Assembly (NCBI GenBank): GCA_020435415.1
Contig: JAGQZQ010000006.1
Span: 1-63,719, forward strand
Direction of reading: 5' to 3'
Length of the DNA: 63,719 bases
Source: Flavobacteriales bacterium
GTDB taxonomy: Bacteria; Bacteroidota; Bacteroidia; JACJYZ01
The notes beneath the pieces were generated by a model. That model did no database searches and was not told the origin of the DNA. It saw only the letters and a list, made by a program, of their open reading frames with translations. Position 1 is the first letter of the stretch, and every line of letters starts with the position of its first letter. Shown in pieces: positions 18,763 to 27,456 of the stretch. The position numbers were made by a program, and so were the translations under genes.

Positions 18763-20103
18763 TCAGTTTACCGCCAGACTTTCATCCATCTCCTTCATTG
18801 ATCTGATGATCGCCTCCAATACCTCAGGGTAATAATTTCCGGGAACACCATACCGATACATGGAGCGGTTATGCCATAATAAACACAGTGTAGTCCCTAA
18901 TTTCAGAGCACGATCTGTTTTCTTTACCGCTGCGGCTACCGCATCATTCTTTTGAAGTTTCATATAATCCTTCAGCGTTCCTTCCATTAATGTAAGGGGT
19001 AGTTCGATGATGGAAAGAGGGTTGCCGTCTTTTTTATCCCATGGAACAAACGGGCGGGTGATGCCACCTCTGAACAACATCGAATCATGGAAGCCGAAGG
19101 TTGCATCAGCCGTTACCCCGGCCTCCTTCAGCATCGCAATGTTTTCCGGAAATGCGCCTTTCAGATAATGATTTCGGGAGATGACAGGCGCATGACCAAA
19201 CACTTCCCTGAATTTTTCAACCTGGCGAAGCATCTGTTCTGTATTTCCTGGTGTATCATAATTCGGGTGCAAGGCATGCAACACATCCAGTGCCTGACAA
19301 GAAATAAGAAAACGTTTGAATTCCGGGGTTGCAAAATCATTCTCCACATCAAACTCCGGATGGCTTTTCATCACGAGGTGAAAACAGATGTTTACGGTGG
19401 TGATATTGCGGAACGTATTCCCGGGCACGAACATATCCGTACGCAGCATCTCCTCTGCCTTACTTTTGCCTTGCCACAGATAGTGGCGTTCATGAATCAT
19501 CTGTTGGATATTTCCTTCTGAGATGGCACGCAAAAACCGGCGAACAGTTCCCTTTAAACCAATATGTCTTCGAAAATCAATGATATCAAAATCTGAAGTG
19601 AAATAGGCATGCTTGCGGAACAGGGAAGCCTCATTAAAGTGATGTTTCCTGAGAAAGAGTGTGATGAGAATATCAGCGACCGGTAATTCCAGGTAAGGCT
19701 TCAGTTCACTACGTACCTGAGTGGATGAAAGCCGACCATGTTTATCCGTTTCCAGTTGGGGAACGAAATAATATTCATTTACAAAAAAGTGTATCAGCTT
19801 GAGGTAGGCAACATGCAAACCTGCGAGTTTTTCCGTTACACCGGCCCATTGGATTTCTTCAATCTGAAGAATAATATCCAGGCATTCGCGGTCCTGATCG
19901 TCGAGCTCAGGGTGGTCAAAGTTGAATCGTTTCTCCTCATACGGATCAGACGCATTGTGAAAACGAATACGGAATCCATCCGGCGTATGCTCGACGGTAT
20001 AATCTGTCTTCACTTTATTCGGAGAGAATGGCGAAGGACAAAATACGATGCCATCGAGGATGTATCGGATCTCCGATTCGCTTATTGCATCAAGTCCCCT
20101 CAA
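18763..20103 (-). CDS. Polysaccharide deacetylase-like protein with N-terminal extension (DUF7033-like)
   Basis: About 446 residues; the start used is TTG 20103, six bases from the upstream methyltransferase stop. The C-terminal half carries features of a divergent NodB-like group: HALHPNYDTPGN, SRNHYLKGAFPENIAMLKEAGVTADATFGFHDSMLFRGGITRPFVPWD, and a late LCLLWHNRSM. The N-terminal half (PNKVKTDYTVEHTPDGFRIRF) looks like the extra domain seen in Bacteroidota polysaccharide deacetylase-like proteins. It probably removes acyl groups from a glycan or precursor. No signal peptide is seen, so a cytoplasmic place is likely. Confidence 0.65.
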   Translation of the reverse strand: MRGLDAISESEIRYILDGIVFCPSPFSPNKVKTDYTVEHTPDGFRIRFHNASDPYEEKRFNFDHPELDDQDRECLDIILQIEEIQWAGVTEKLAGLHVAYLKLIHFFVNEYYFVPQLETDKHGRLSSTQVRSELKPYLELPVADILITLFLRKHHFNEASLFRKHAYFTSDFDIIDFRRHIGLKGTVRRFLRAISEGNIQQMIHERHYLWQGKSKAEEMLRTDMFVPGNTFRNITTVNICFHLVMKSHPEFDVENDFATPEFKRFLISCQALDVLHALHPNYDTPGNTEQMLRQVEKFREVFGHAPVISRNHYLKGAFPENIAMLKEAGVTADATFGFHDSMLFRGGITRPFVPWDKKDGNPLSIIELPLTLMEGTLKDYMKLQKNDAVAAAVKKTDRALKLGTTLCLLWHNRSMYRYGVPGNYYPEVLEAIIRSMKEMDESLAVN

Positions 20104-20108
20104 CGGTT

Positions 20109-20846
20109 TCAGGATTTGGCTTCAAGTACCGCATGAAACCGATATCCATACGGTGGATACATGGAATAGTAAATCTCGGACCTCATGTCCAGTCGTTTTG
20201 CGATGGCTTCAATATCCGAATACTTGTACCAGAATCCTATCCCCAGGATATTCATATCGTTCTTCTGAAACAGTCTTTTGCGGAAAAGGTAGAACCTCGC
20301 CCGGGCCAGTTTCAATATGAGTGGCAGGTCCCGGGTATGGCCATGATTTTTGAAATGCTCAATAATGTATAAGTGCTGCATTTTCATATCGGGAATATTC
20401 ATCACTACGATCTTCCCGTTACCGGTCAGTTTGTCTCGTGCACTTTTGATAAAACCAAATGCCTCTTCCAGGTTGAGGTATTGGATAAGGCCATTACAAA
20501 AAACCACATCAAAACCGGTATCTGGCATTCTCTCCAGGTCGCGTACATCCGCCTGCTGAAGTGCCACATTGGTTATGTTATTCCGCTTTAGTCTTTCGCC
20601 GGCACGTTCAACCATTTTCAATGAATAGTCAAGTGCGACAACCTTTTCAAAGGCACCGGCCAGGTGCAGGAGAAAGTCTCCGTTGCCGCATCCGCAATCC
20701 AGCAACTTACCACCCGAGCCCACATGGAACAAGATTTCGCGGGCATATTTCTCTACCCATCCCTCTTCGCTGTTGGCATGGTGAGGGTTATCCTCATTGA
20801 CCCAATATTCTTTAAAAAATTCCTTTTGTTCTACTACCTGACTCAT
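20109..20846 (-). CDS. Class I SAM-dependent methyltransferase
   Basis: 245 residues. Motif I is LLDCGCGNGDFLLHL (about 43-57), followed by VVALDYSLKMVERAGERL and the post-motif FDVVFCNGLIQYLN. It probably methylates a sugar or another small part of the surface glycan, given its place five bases before the deacetylase-like gene. 135 bp separate it from the next glycosyltransferase gene, in which I see no clear feature. Confidence 0.85.
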   Translation of the reverse strand: MSQVVEQKEFFKEYWVNEDNPHHANSEEGWVEKYAREILFHVGSGGKLLDCGCGNGDFLLHLAGAFEKVVALDYSLKMVERAGERLKRNNITNVALQQADVRDLERMPDTGFDVVFCNGLIQYLNLEEAFGFIKSARDKLTGNGKIVVMNIPDMKMQHLYIIEHFKNHGHTRDLPLILKLARARFYLFRKRLFQKNDMNILGIGFWYKYSDIEAIAKRLDMRSEIYYSMYPPYGYRFHAVLEAKS

Positions 20847-20981
20847 AGGTTAGAGGCTTCGGGTTACCCGGTTTCCATGACGATTTATCAAGGGATGAAT
20901 ATACGCTTTTATGGCCGATATCCTGAAGGATCACCTGACCCACTTTGTATCACAGAATCAACGGAAAGCAAAGGAGTAACA

Positions 20982-22169
20982 TCAGGAACCGGCTTGTGTG
21001 ACCAGTACATCTTCGTATACATCCACCAGCTGCTTTCCGATTGCATTCTCACTGAACCGTTCAAGGATTTTAGTTCTCGACAACTGTCCGTCAAATGTGC
21101 TGTATTCATGGAGGCATCTTGTCACTGCAGAAAGAAATGTGGATTCATCGGTCAGGGTATCGTTAAATTCCTGCATAAAATCCCGTGGACCACCTGAATC
21201 AGTTGCAATGACCGGCCGGCCAACAGCCATTCCCTCCAGGATACTCAATCCAAATGTTTCGAACTTACTGGTTGAGACAAGAACATGTGCCTTTTCCAGA
21301 TGTGAGAGGGCGTCATTTCTTCCCATCTCCCCAAATATTTCCACCCTGGATTCCAGCCCGAGTTCAACGATCAAATGACGAATCTTGTGCTCTGTGACTC
21401 CTTTCCCGATAAGACAAAGCTTTACATCAAAAGAGTTACTTAATTCTTTGAAACGCGAAAGCAAAAAAAGATGATTTTTGTTTTCACTGAATTCCGCCAT
21501 ATACAGCAACAAAAAAGGCGGCGCAGGCGGAGGTGGCACAAAAGGTTTATCAAACATGTTGTTAAGAAGATTTGGCACCACCCGTATGGATGCAGGGTCC
21601 AGTTGATACTTCTCCACCAGTTTGTCCTTTAAGAAGTGGCTCACCGCGATAACATATCTCGCATGCCGGTAGACATTAAGGATCACCTCCTTTTGAGCAG
21701 GACTGAATGTATCATGGTCCAGGATCATGGAAGAGGCATGTTCCGTGATCACATACGGTATACCGGTTTTTTGGTGCAAATGGTACGCAGAAATTCCACC
21801 TATAAAAACGCAGTGTGCATGAAGGATGTCCGGCACCCCATGTTCACCGGTATATTGGTCAAACGCTTTTCTTAGCTGAGGCCACATACCGGCCACATTC
21901 AGTCTCAGATTTCTGGGGACCACGGATCGCACTTCCACCTGTAGTGTGGGTATGTCTCCATTCCTGCGCCACTCTGTTTTACCCTTCGTGAACATACCGG
22001 TTATTGAGAAACTACCATTCCACCTGGGATACATGACGCCAACCCGGAGGCCCTGGCGTTTGACCGCCTGGACCTGTTCATCGATGAAGGATGCGAAAAA
22101 AGGCAGATCATCCGACTTATACCAGGAGGGAAGGATCAGAATATGTCGTTCATTTTGCGACCTACTCAT
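20982..22169 (-). CDS. Glycosyltransferase, GT4-like
   Basis: 395 residues from the ATG giving MSRSQNERHILILPSWYKSDDLPFFASFIDEQVQAV; this overlaps the sulfotransferase stop by 8 bp. Family features: GVPDILHAHCVFIGGISAYHLHQKTGIPYVITEH in domain 1, FLLLYMAEFSENKNHLFLLSRF opening domain 2, and STSKFETFGLSILEGMAVGRPVIATDSGG with the conserved E-x7-E pair. A canonical retaining glycosyltransferase of a surface glycan locus. Confidence 0.92.
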   Translation of the reverse strand: MSRSQNERHILILPSWYKSDDLPFFASFIDEQVQAVKRQGLRVGVMYPRWNGSFSITGMFTKGKTEWRRNGDIPTLQVEVRSVVPRNLRLNVAGMWPQLRKAFDQYTGEHGVPDILHAHCVFIGGISAYHLHQKTGIPYVITEHASSMILDHDTFSPAQKEVILNVYRHARYVIAVSHFLKDKLVEKYQLDPASIRVVPNLLNNMFDKPFVPPPPAPPFLLLYMAEFSENKNHLFLLSRFKELSNSFDVKLCLIGKGVTEHKIRHLIVELGLESRVEIFGEMGRNDALSHLEKAHVLVSTSKFETFGLSILEGMAVGRPVIATDSGGPRDFMQEFNDTLTDESTFLSAVTRCLHEYSTFDGQLSRTKILERFSENAIGKQLVDVYEDVLVTQAGS

Positions 22170-23067
22170 GGCTTGATGTATTTGCAGGTTCGTTGTCCGA
22201 CCGCCATTGCTGGATGATATTTTTCCCGGGCAATTCCAGCGGAACAAGTTGATCCAAAACGGCACGACAATGTTCGGAAATCATCGCCCGAAGTTTACCC
22301 GGTGGCATCCGTTCATCTCCCTTGTTAAATACCCTGGTCAGATCGATATCTTTCGGCATGGGAGCTATGTTCAGGTCGGCACAGATACGGTTTAGAAGCA
22401 CATCGGGTTGCAAAGCCAGATCATCGTAATAATAAATGTGAAATCTATCCTTGCCAAAAGCCTTCGACCATCTTTCAATGATATCATGATAGTTTCCGAA
22501 AGCTGATGCCCGTTCGATGGCTCTTTTCCAAACGTCAATATTGGATGTGTTTTCCTGAAGTTCAACATCACCTAATACCATGCGGAGATGAGACCATAAA
22601 CGTTCGGCAGGGTTCCTCAGGATCAACAGTATTTTTACATGTGGATATGCTTTTGCGATTGAGTTGACGGTCTCTTCAGACAGCGCACTGTAGTCCGGTG
22701 TTACATCGCCACTGATCCGGTTTCCTTCCGGCAGAAACAGTTTCCGGTACCATGCATCATTTCTTTTTCCGAGAAAGTATCGGACATCCCACCGCAGGTG
22801 TTTCCAATTGCCGGATTTATAAGACAGGTATAGTCTGTTTTTAAACCGCCATCTCAGTCGCCTGTATTTTTCCTTTCTGCTAAAAATTTTGCTGTACCAA
22901 TGATCGGACAACCCTTCTTCTTTTTCATCAAAATAATTGATCTGTTTTACAGGCGGAAGCCACACTTCAGGATGTTGTTTCAGCTGTTCATACAACCACG
23001 TCGTGCCTGCTTTCATGGCACCGATACATATAAAATCCGGTCCTTTTTTTATGTCAGGAGAGGTCAC
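22162..23067 (-). CDS. Sulfotransferase family protein
   Basis: 301 residues from a GTG start. The 5'-phosphosulfate-binding loop CIGAMKAGTTWLYEQL (about residues 14-29) and the later ILLILRNPAERLWSHLRMVL with the 3'-phosphate-binding Arg/Ser region match PAPS-dependent sulfotransferases. Its place among glycosyltransferases suggests that it sulfates the surface polysaccharide. It overlaps the next gene by 8 bp. PAPS-forming genes are not in the window. Confidence 0.9.
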   Translation of the reverse strand: MTSPDIKKGPDFICIGAMKAGTTWLYEQLKQHPEVWLPPVKQINYFDEKEEGLSDHWYSKIFSRKEKYRRLRWRFKNRLYLSYKSGNWKHLRWDVRYFLGKRNDAWYRKLFLPEGNRISGDVTPDYSALSEETVNSIAKAYPHVKILLILRNPAERLWSHLRMVLGDVELQENTSNIDVWKRAIERASAFGNYHDIIERWSKAFGKDRFHIYYYDDLALQPDVLLNRICADLNIAPMPKDIDLTRVFNKGDERMPPGKLRAMISEHCRAVLDQLVPLELPGKNIIQQWRSDNEPANTSSHE

Positions 23068-23079
23068 AGGATGTTGATA

Positions 23080-24069
23080 TCAGATCGGGTGAATTGCATT
23101 CCTAAACGCATAGTTCAGCTGGTTCTTCCAGGAATAAGCGGGGTACAGGCCCACCCGTGTTCTTATCCTGGGATCATTGGTGGTGTCCCCGATATATGTT
23201 TCCGTGGTACATTGACAGGTAAGTCCAAGATCGTATGCCACATCAACAAGTTGAGGAGAGTAATCTCCATCTGGATAGGCAAGCGTTTGGATATCATAAC
23301 CCACCAGATCGTGAAGATAGTTCTTTGATGAGATCAGTTCTTCCCTGGCCATCTCCAGTGGAACATTGGGAAGATTGTTATGATACCACGCGTGTGAACC
23401 TATCCGGACACAAGACGTATCCGCCGTCTTCCGGATCTCATCATCACTCATCAGCTGCCAGTAGTCAAGGAGTTCATCTTTGTACCGGTCGAATTTTTTC
23501 CCGAAAGCCTCGATCATTTCATGTTTGAAGCGATAATCATTCTTATGGCAAACTTCACTGAGCGATTCACCCGAATCCGGATCCTTATGCTCCTCTCCGG
23601 GCACATACCGGAAGGTTCGTCCATTGACCGTTACATCTTCCTTCACCAATGTCCTGGCAAGGCTCACCATATCACCCCACAGGATGTCGCAATCCAATCT
23701 GTTCACACCGGTCACAAAGATGGTCGCGGGCAATTTCCGTTTTACCAGTTCAGGAACCGCATATTTGAAAACATTTCTGAACGCATCATCAAACGTTATC
23801 GCCACCCTTGGTTTGGATGATTCCTCCCGGTCCTTTTCAGAAAAAATTTCCCTGAGATCGACCACCTGACAATGGGTGTGCAACCATTCAAGCTGATGAA
23901 TAAAATCGCTCAGGGGCATATGCCTTAAGTTAAACCGCTTGCTGCCGAGTATGTCCACGCCATGGTACATCAGAATAAGAGAACCATTGCGTGGCTTGAT
24001 GGTCAACGGCGACCCCCAGGATAAATCCACCCAGGTACGGTACATTTTATTTCCGATTCTCCGAAGCAC
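23080..24069 (-). CDS. Polysaccharide deacetylase family protein (NodB-like)
   Basis: 329 residues from a GTG start; MYRTWVDL eight codons later is an alternative. NodB motifs visible are ILMYHGVDI, then VAITFDDAFRNVFKYAVPEL (motif 1 with the catalytic Asp pair), RIGSHAWYHNNLPN (motif 2, S-H-x3-H) and TLAYPDGDYS (motif 3). It removes N- or O-acetyl groups from a sugar chain. No signal peptide is seen. Operon member, 12 bp before the sulfotransferase gene. Confidence 0.9.
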   Translation of the reverse strand: MLRRIGNKMYRTWVDLSWGSPLTIKPRNGSLILMYHGVDILGSKRFNLRHMPLSDFIHQLEWLHTHCQVVDLREIFSEKDREESSKPRVAITFDDAFRNVFKYAVPELVKRKLPATIFVTGVNRLDCDILWGDMVSLARTLVKEDVTVNGRTFRYVPGEEHKDPDSGESLSEVCHKNDYRFKHEMIEAFGKKFDRYKDELLDYWQLMSDDEIRKTADTSCVRIGSHAWYHNNLPNVPLEMAREELISSKNYLHDLVGYDIQTLAYPDGDYSPQLVDVAYDLGLTCQCTTETYIGDTTNDPRIRTRVGLYPAYSWKNQLNYAFRNAIHPI

Positions 24070-24075
24070 TTTAGT

Positions 24076-25008
24076 TTACCTGGTCTTAATTCCAAGTGTA
24101 CGATTTAACAGCAGTTTAATTCCCCCTTTTATATAGAATCCGGTATCCGACAAACGAAAGTACTTCTTCCACAACAATGTCATTAGCCGGAAAGCGATCT
24201 GGTATTGACCGCTTATCCTGGCGCTGTAAAAAAAGCCTGAAAGTTTTGTAAATATATAATCGGTGCGATTTTTTAGTGAAAACACCTCCGGTCTGATGGG
24301 GCCACATTGCGTGAAAAGATCCCGTACAGCGGTTTCATATCTCAAGACCTTTTCCAGCTGCACCTGCCTGCGAATCTGAACAACCCCCGATCCCTCGTGT
24401 GCCACCACATGTACGCAGGCGTCCTTTACGCCGTAATAGGGCCATCGGGTCAGGATGCGAAAGGCAAGATGGGAATCTTCCCAGATATTAAAACGAGGAT
24501 CAAACCGTGTTTCCTGAAGCACATCCCGGTGTATGCAACATGCATTCAGCGGGAAGGTAAGGCGATGAGCGATCAGGTATTCCAACAGATCATTCCTGTC
24601 CGGGTATGGGCCGAACTCACCCATTGATTCTCCCCTGTCATTGACATTCTCAATCACCCCCATCATAAGCCCCGGGGTGGGTTTCACGGATTCAATAAAA
24701 TCATGAAAAGCCTGCAGGTGATTGCTTGCAAAATGATCATCGCTGTCCAGAAAACAGATGTAATCTCCCTGCGCCTTATCAATGCCATTGTTCCGGGCAG
24801 CACTTCTTTCCGCGTTTTCCTGGTAGACATACTTGATGCGTGAATCCGTAAACCGGGAAACACGTTTGGAAGTATCATCGGTAGAACCGTCATCGACAAT
24901 GATCAGCTCCCACGCCTCAAAGCTTTGTGTGATCATTCCTGTGATCGCTTTCTCAATCAGGTCACCACGGTTATATGTGGGTATGATGACAGAAAACAGA
25001 GGTTTCAT
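24076..25008 (-). CDS. Glycosyltransferase family 2
   Basis: 310 residues from the ATG giving MKPLFSVIIPTYNRGDLIEKAI; a longer upstream frame has no support. GT-A landmarks are ELIIVDDGSTDDTSKRV and the DxD-like DYICFLDSDDHFASNHLQAF. An inverting transferase of the glycan locus. It is the first gene of this minus-strand operon; a TACCTTTG element at 25096-25103 may be its -7 box. Confidence 0.92.
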   Translation of the reverse strand: MKPLFSVIIPTYNRGDLIEKAITGMITQSFEAWELIIVDDGSTDDTSKRVSRFTDSRIKYVYQENAERSAARNNGIDKAQGDYICFLDSDDHFASNHLQAFHDFIESVKPTPGLMMGVIENVNDRGESMGEFGPYPDRNDLLEYLIAHRLTFPLNACCIHRDVLQETRFDPRFNIWEDSHLAFRILTRWPYYGVKDACVHVVAHEGSGVVQIRRQVQLEKVLRYETAVRDLFTQCGPIRPEVFSLKNRTDYIFTKLSGFFYSARISGQYQIAFRLMTLLWKKYFRLSDTGFYIKGGIKLLLNRTLGIKTR

Positions 25009-25095
25009 TTCGTTGGCACAGGTCCTTTTGCCCGCTGTTAACCTACCGGCTGATCCGGATTTGCAACAGTTTGATGGCGATGCATTGTTACCTTC

Positions 25096-25103
25096 CAAAG
25101 GTA
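25096..25103 (-). promoter_or_regulatory. Possible -7 promoter element for the minus-strand glycan operon
   Basis: The minus strand reads TACCTTTG here, matching the Bacteroidota TAnnTTTG -7 consensus, about 88 bp before the GT2 start at 25008, in the divergent gap to the plus-strand GT2. No good TTTG -33 partner was found at the usual 19-20 bp spacing, so support is partial. Confidence 0.4.
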
Positions 25104-25230
25104 ATCATTCATTTTCATGTACCGAGGTCCGTCCGGCCTTGCTTTTACTTATCACAGATATGCATATAATGGCTACATTTACCCGTCAAAAATCCCCGAT
25201 CAAAGACGGAGCATTCACAGTCTGCGAAAT

Positions 25231-26310
25231 ATGGTTGAACATCTGAAATCATGGATCAGAACTATCCTTGCCCGGGTACTTTACAATCTCTTTTACCGGT
25301 ACGCAAAGAGTTGGGATGTTTCAAGAGATGGGCATCCCCTGAAGAATGGAATCACGGCGGTGGTTTGTGCAAAAAATGAGGCATACCTGATATCATTCTG
25401 CCTGAAAAGCCTGATTGGTGTGGTAGACCAGGTAATATGCATTGACAACGGATCATCGGACGGAACATTGGAAGAGATGCAACGCTTCAATGAAGAACAT
25501 AACGCTGATCTCGAAGTGACCGTGCTTTCACTGCCGGGTAAGACACTGGGTGAGTGCCGCAATGCAGGGCTGGATAATAGCCGCTATAAATGGCACCTGC
25601 GGTGGGATGCCGACATGCTGTGCAGAACTTCCGGTGAAAACGACATGAGGAAACTGAGAAACAAAGTGCTGTCAAACGACCGGCCCCGTACAATTCAATT
25701 GCCAAGACTGAATTTGCGCGGGGATTTCAAATACACCCGGGCTGAAGGCGCGGCAGATCCGGGAGAACCTATCCTTGTGAGGTTCGGAAGACATATCATT
25801 TATAGAGAATTCGGACGGTTTGATGCCATATCAACACCATTCTATTATTCGATGATCAGCGAGAAAAAACACTACTATGTTCACTGCGAGGGGATCAAAC
25901 CGGATGATAACCTGATCTACCGTTACCAATATTTCGATTGGCGGGAACAGTATAACAAATACAATGATAATAACAGACCGGAATCCGTTCAGACGTTTGA
26001 GAACTTTGTAAAACATGGATGGACCGGCTTCGGCACCACGGATCATCGCGCGATCAAATGGCGTTTTCAAAGGCTGTATTGCTCTACCATGAAGCCATTA
26101 CTGAACGGTGAACTGGGTGGCTATCCGGATGTGCTGGCAGATGAACTCTTAAAAGAGAATCCGCGCTTTAATGTTATCCTTAAGGATAGCATGCCTTATA
26201 CGAGACTTGATTTTGAAGATCCGGAGATGCATGATTATGTACCAACGGAAGATGACTATGCCTGGGAGACGGAAAACGAAAAGATTCTTAAACGCCACCA
26301 TGGTCGATAA
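25231..26310 (+). CDS. Glycosyltransferase family 2
   Basis: 359 residues from the ATG giving MVEHLKSWIRTILARVLY. GT-A features: GITAVVCAKNEAYLISFCLKSL, QVICIDNGSSDGTLEEM and the DxD-like HLRWDADMLCR. The rest is charged and aromatic-rich. Its stop overlaps the start of the following methyltransferase by 11 bp, so the two form a small plus-strand operon facing the minus-strand genes on both sides. Confidence 0.88.
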   Translation: MVEHLKSWIRTILARVLYNLFYRYAKSWDVSRDGHPLKNGITAVVCAKNEAYLISFCLKSLIGVVDQVICIDNGSSDGTLEEMQRFNEEHNADLEVTVLSLPGKTLGECRNAGLDNSRYKWHLRWDADMLCRTSGENDMRKLRNKVLSNDRPRTIQLPRLNLRGDFKYTRAEGAADPGEPILVRFGRHIIYREFGRFDAISTPFYYSMISEKKHYYVHCEGIKPDDNLIYRYQYFDWREQYNKYNDNNRPESVQTFENFVKHGWTGFGTTDHRAIKWRFQRLYCSTMKPLLNGELGGYPDVLADELLKENPRFNVILKDSMPYTRLDFEDPEMHDYVPTEDDYAWETENEKILKRHHGR

Positions 26311-27448
26311 GCCTCCATATCACCTGGATCCTTCGGTAATCGCCATCCTGAGATGTCCGATCAGTGGTTCGCCACTAAAGCCAGCCAACGCTGAAGACAT
26401 TGACATGATCAATAGGGCCGTGGAAAATGGTTCAGCCAAATGGTACAGCGGTAAAGTTCTTACAGGTCCCGTTCAGAATTTGCTGGTGGATGAGCAACAA
26501 CTTTATTTCTATGAGATTCGTGATGGCATCATGGTTCTGATTCGTTCCTTGGCCATTCCACACCCGGATAAAAACATTGAAGTGGCGGCACCGGAAGAAG
26601 GTGATGAGGTTACCGCAGGAGCTATGAAGTTCTACGACGAATTCGGATGGACCATAGGGGACCAGGCCCATGTAGATGCGGAAAAATGGGAGGACCTCAG
26701 ACCGCTGACTGCGAAATACCGCGCACGGTGCCACATGAAGATTCATCAATTTCTTCAGAAGCAAGGAGAGTTCCTGTTGGATGTGGCTTCCGGCCCGCTG
26801 CAGTATGACGAATATCTGACCTACTCCGGGAATTACCGAAAAAGGATTTGTGTGGACGTTTCAGTGAATGCTTTGATGCAGGCCCAGAAACGTCTCGGTG
26901 AAAATGGGGTTTACATCCTCGGAGATATCACCAACCTGCCTTTCGAAACTGCCACCATTGACACAGCATTGTCTTTGCACACCATTTACCATGTGGACAA
27001 ATCCAAACAGTTAAAGGCTATTGAAGAATTGTGCCGGGTGGCCAAACCGGGCCCCAATACCATTATTGTTTACACCTGGGCAGGGCATGCCCGGATCAGA
27101 AAGTTCATGGGATGGTATGAAGCGGTAAGCATCAAACTGGCGTCTATCGGCATAAAAGCATTTGCTCCGCTCAAGATCGAACAGAAATCATCCAACGATC
27201 TTCCGCATGACATGCTTTACTTTCATGCCTATTCCTATGAATGGTTCAGAAAAAATGTAACAGCGCCGTTCACCGTTTACAGCTGGCGCATCACAAGTGT
27301 ACCATTCATGCAGCGATTTGTAAAAGAAGGATGGGTCGGAAAGATTTTACTCGGCACCTTCAATATACTGGAAAGCCTGTTCCCGAAATTCATGGGACGC
27401 TTCGGTCAGTACCCGATCATTGTGATCAATACAAAGAAGAAAGCCTGA
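26300..27448 (+). CDS. SAM-dependent methyltransferase with Trm112-like N-terminal segment
   Basis: 382 residues from the ATG giving MVDKPPYHLDP. Residues 10-75 (VIAILRCPISGSPLKPA ... YFYEIRDGIMVLI) resemble the Trm112p-like small domain often fused to bacterial methyltransferases. The class I domain follows, with FLLDVASGPLQYDEYL as motif I, RICVDVSVNALMQAQKRL and FETATIDTALSLHTIYH. The substrate is probably a sugar nucleotide or glycan. It converges with the GT/FkbM gene with only 8 bp between stops. Confidence 0.85.
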   Translation: MVDKPPYHLDPSVIAILRCPISGSPLKPANAEDIDMINRAVENGSAKWYSGKVLTGPVQNLLVDEQQLYFYEIRDGIMVLIRSLAIPHPDKNIEVAAPEEGDEVTAGAMKFYDEFGWTIGDQAHVDAEKWEDLRPLTAKYRARCHMKIHQFLQKQGEFLLDVASGPLQYDEYLTYSGNYRKRICVDVSVNALMQAQKRLGENGVYILGDITNLPFETATIDTALSLHTIYHVDKSKQLKAIEELCRVAKPGPNTIIVYTWAGHARIRKFMGWYEAVSIKLASIGIKAFAPLKIEQKSSNDLPHDMLYFHAYSYEWFRKNVTAPFTVYSWRITSVPFMQRFVKEGWVGKILLGTFNILESLFPKFMGRFGQYPIIVINTKKKA

Positions 27449-27456
27449 TCAGGTTA

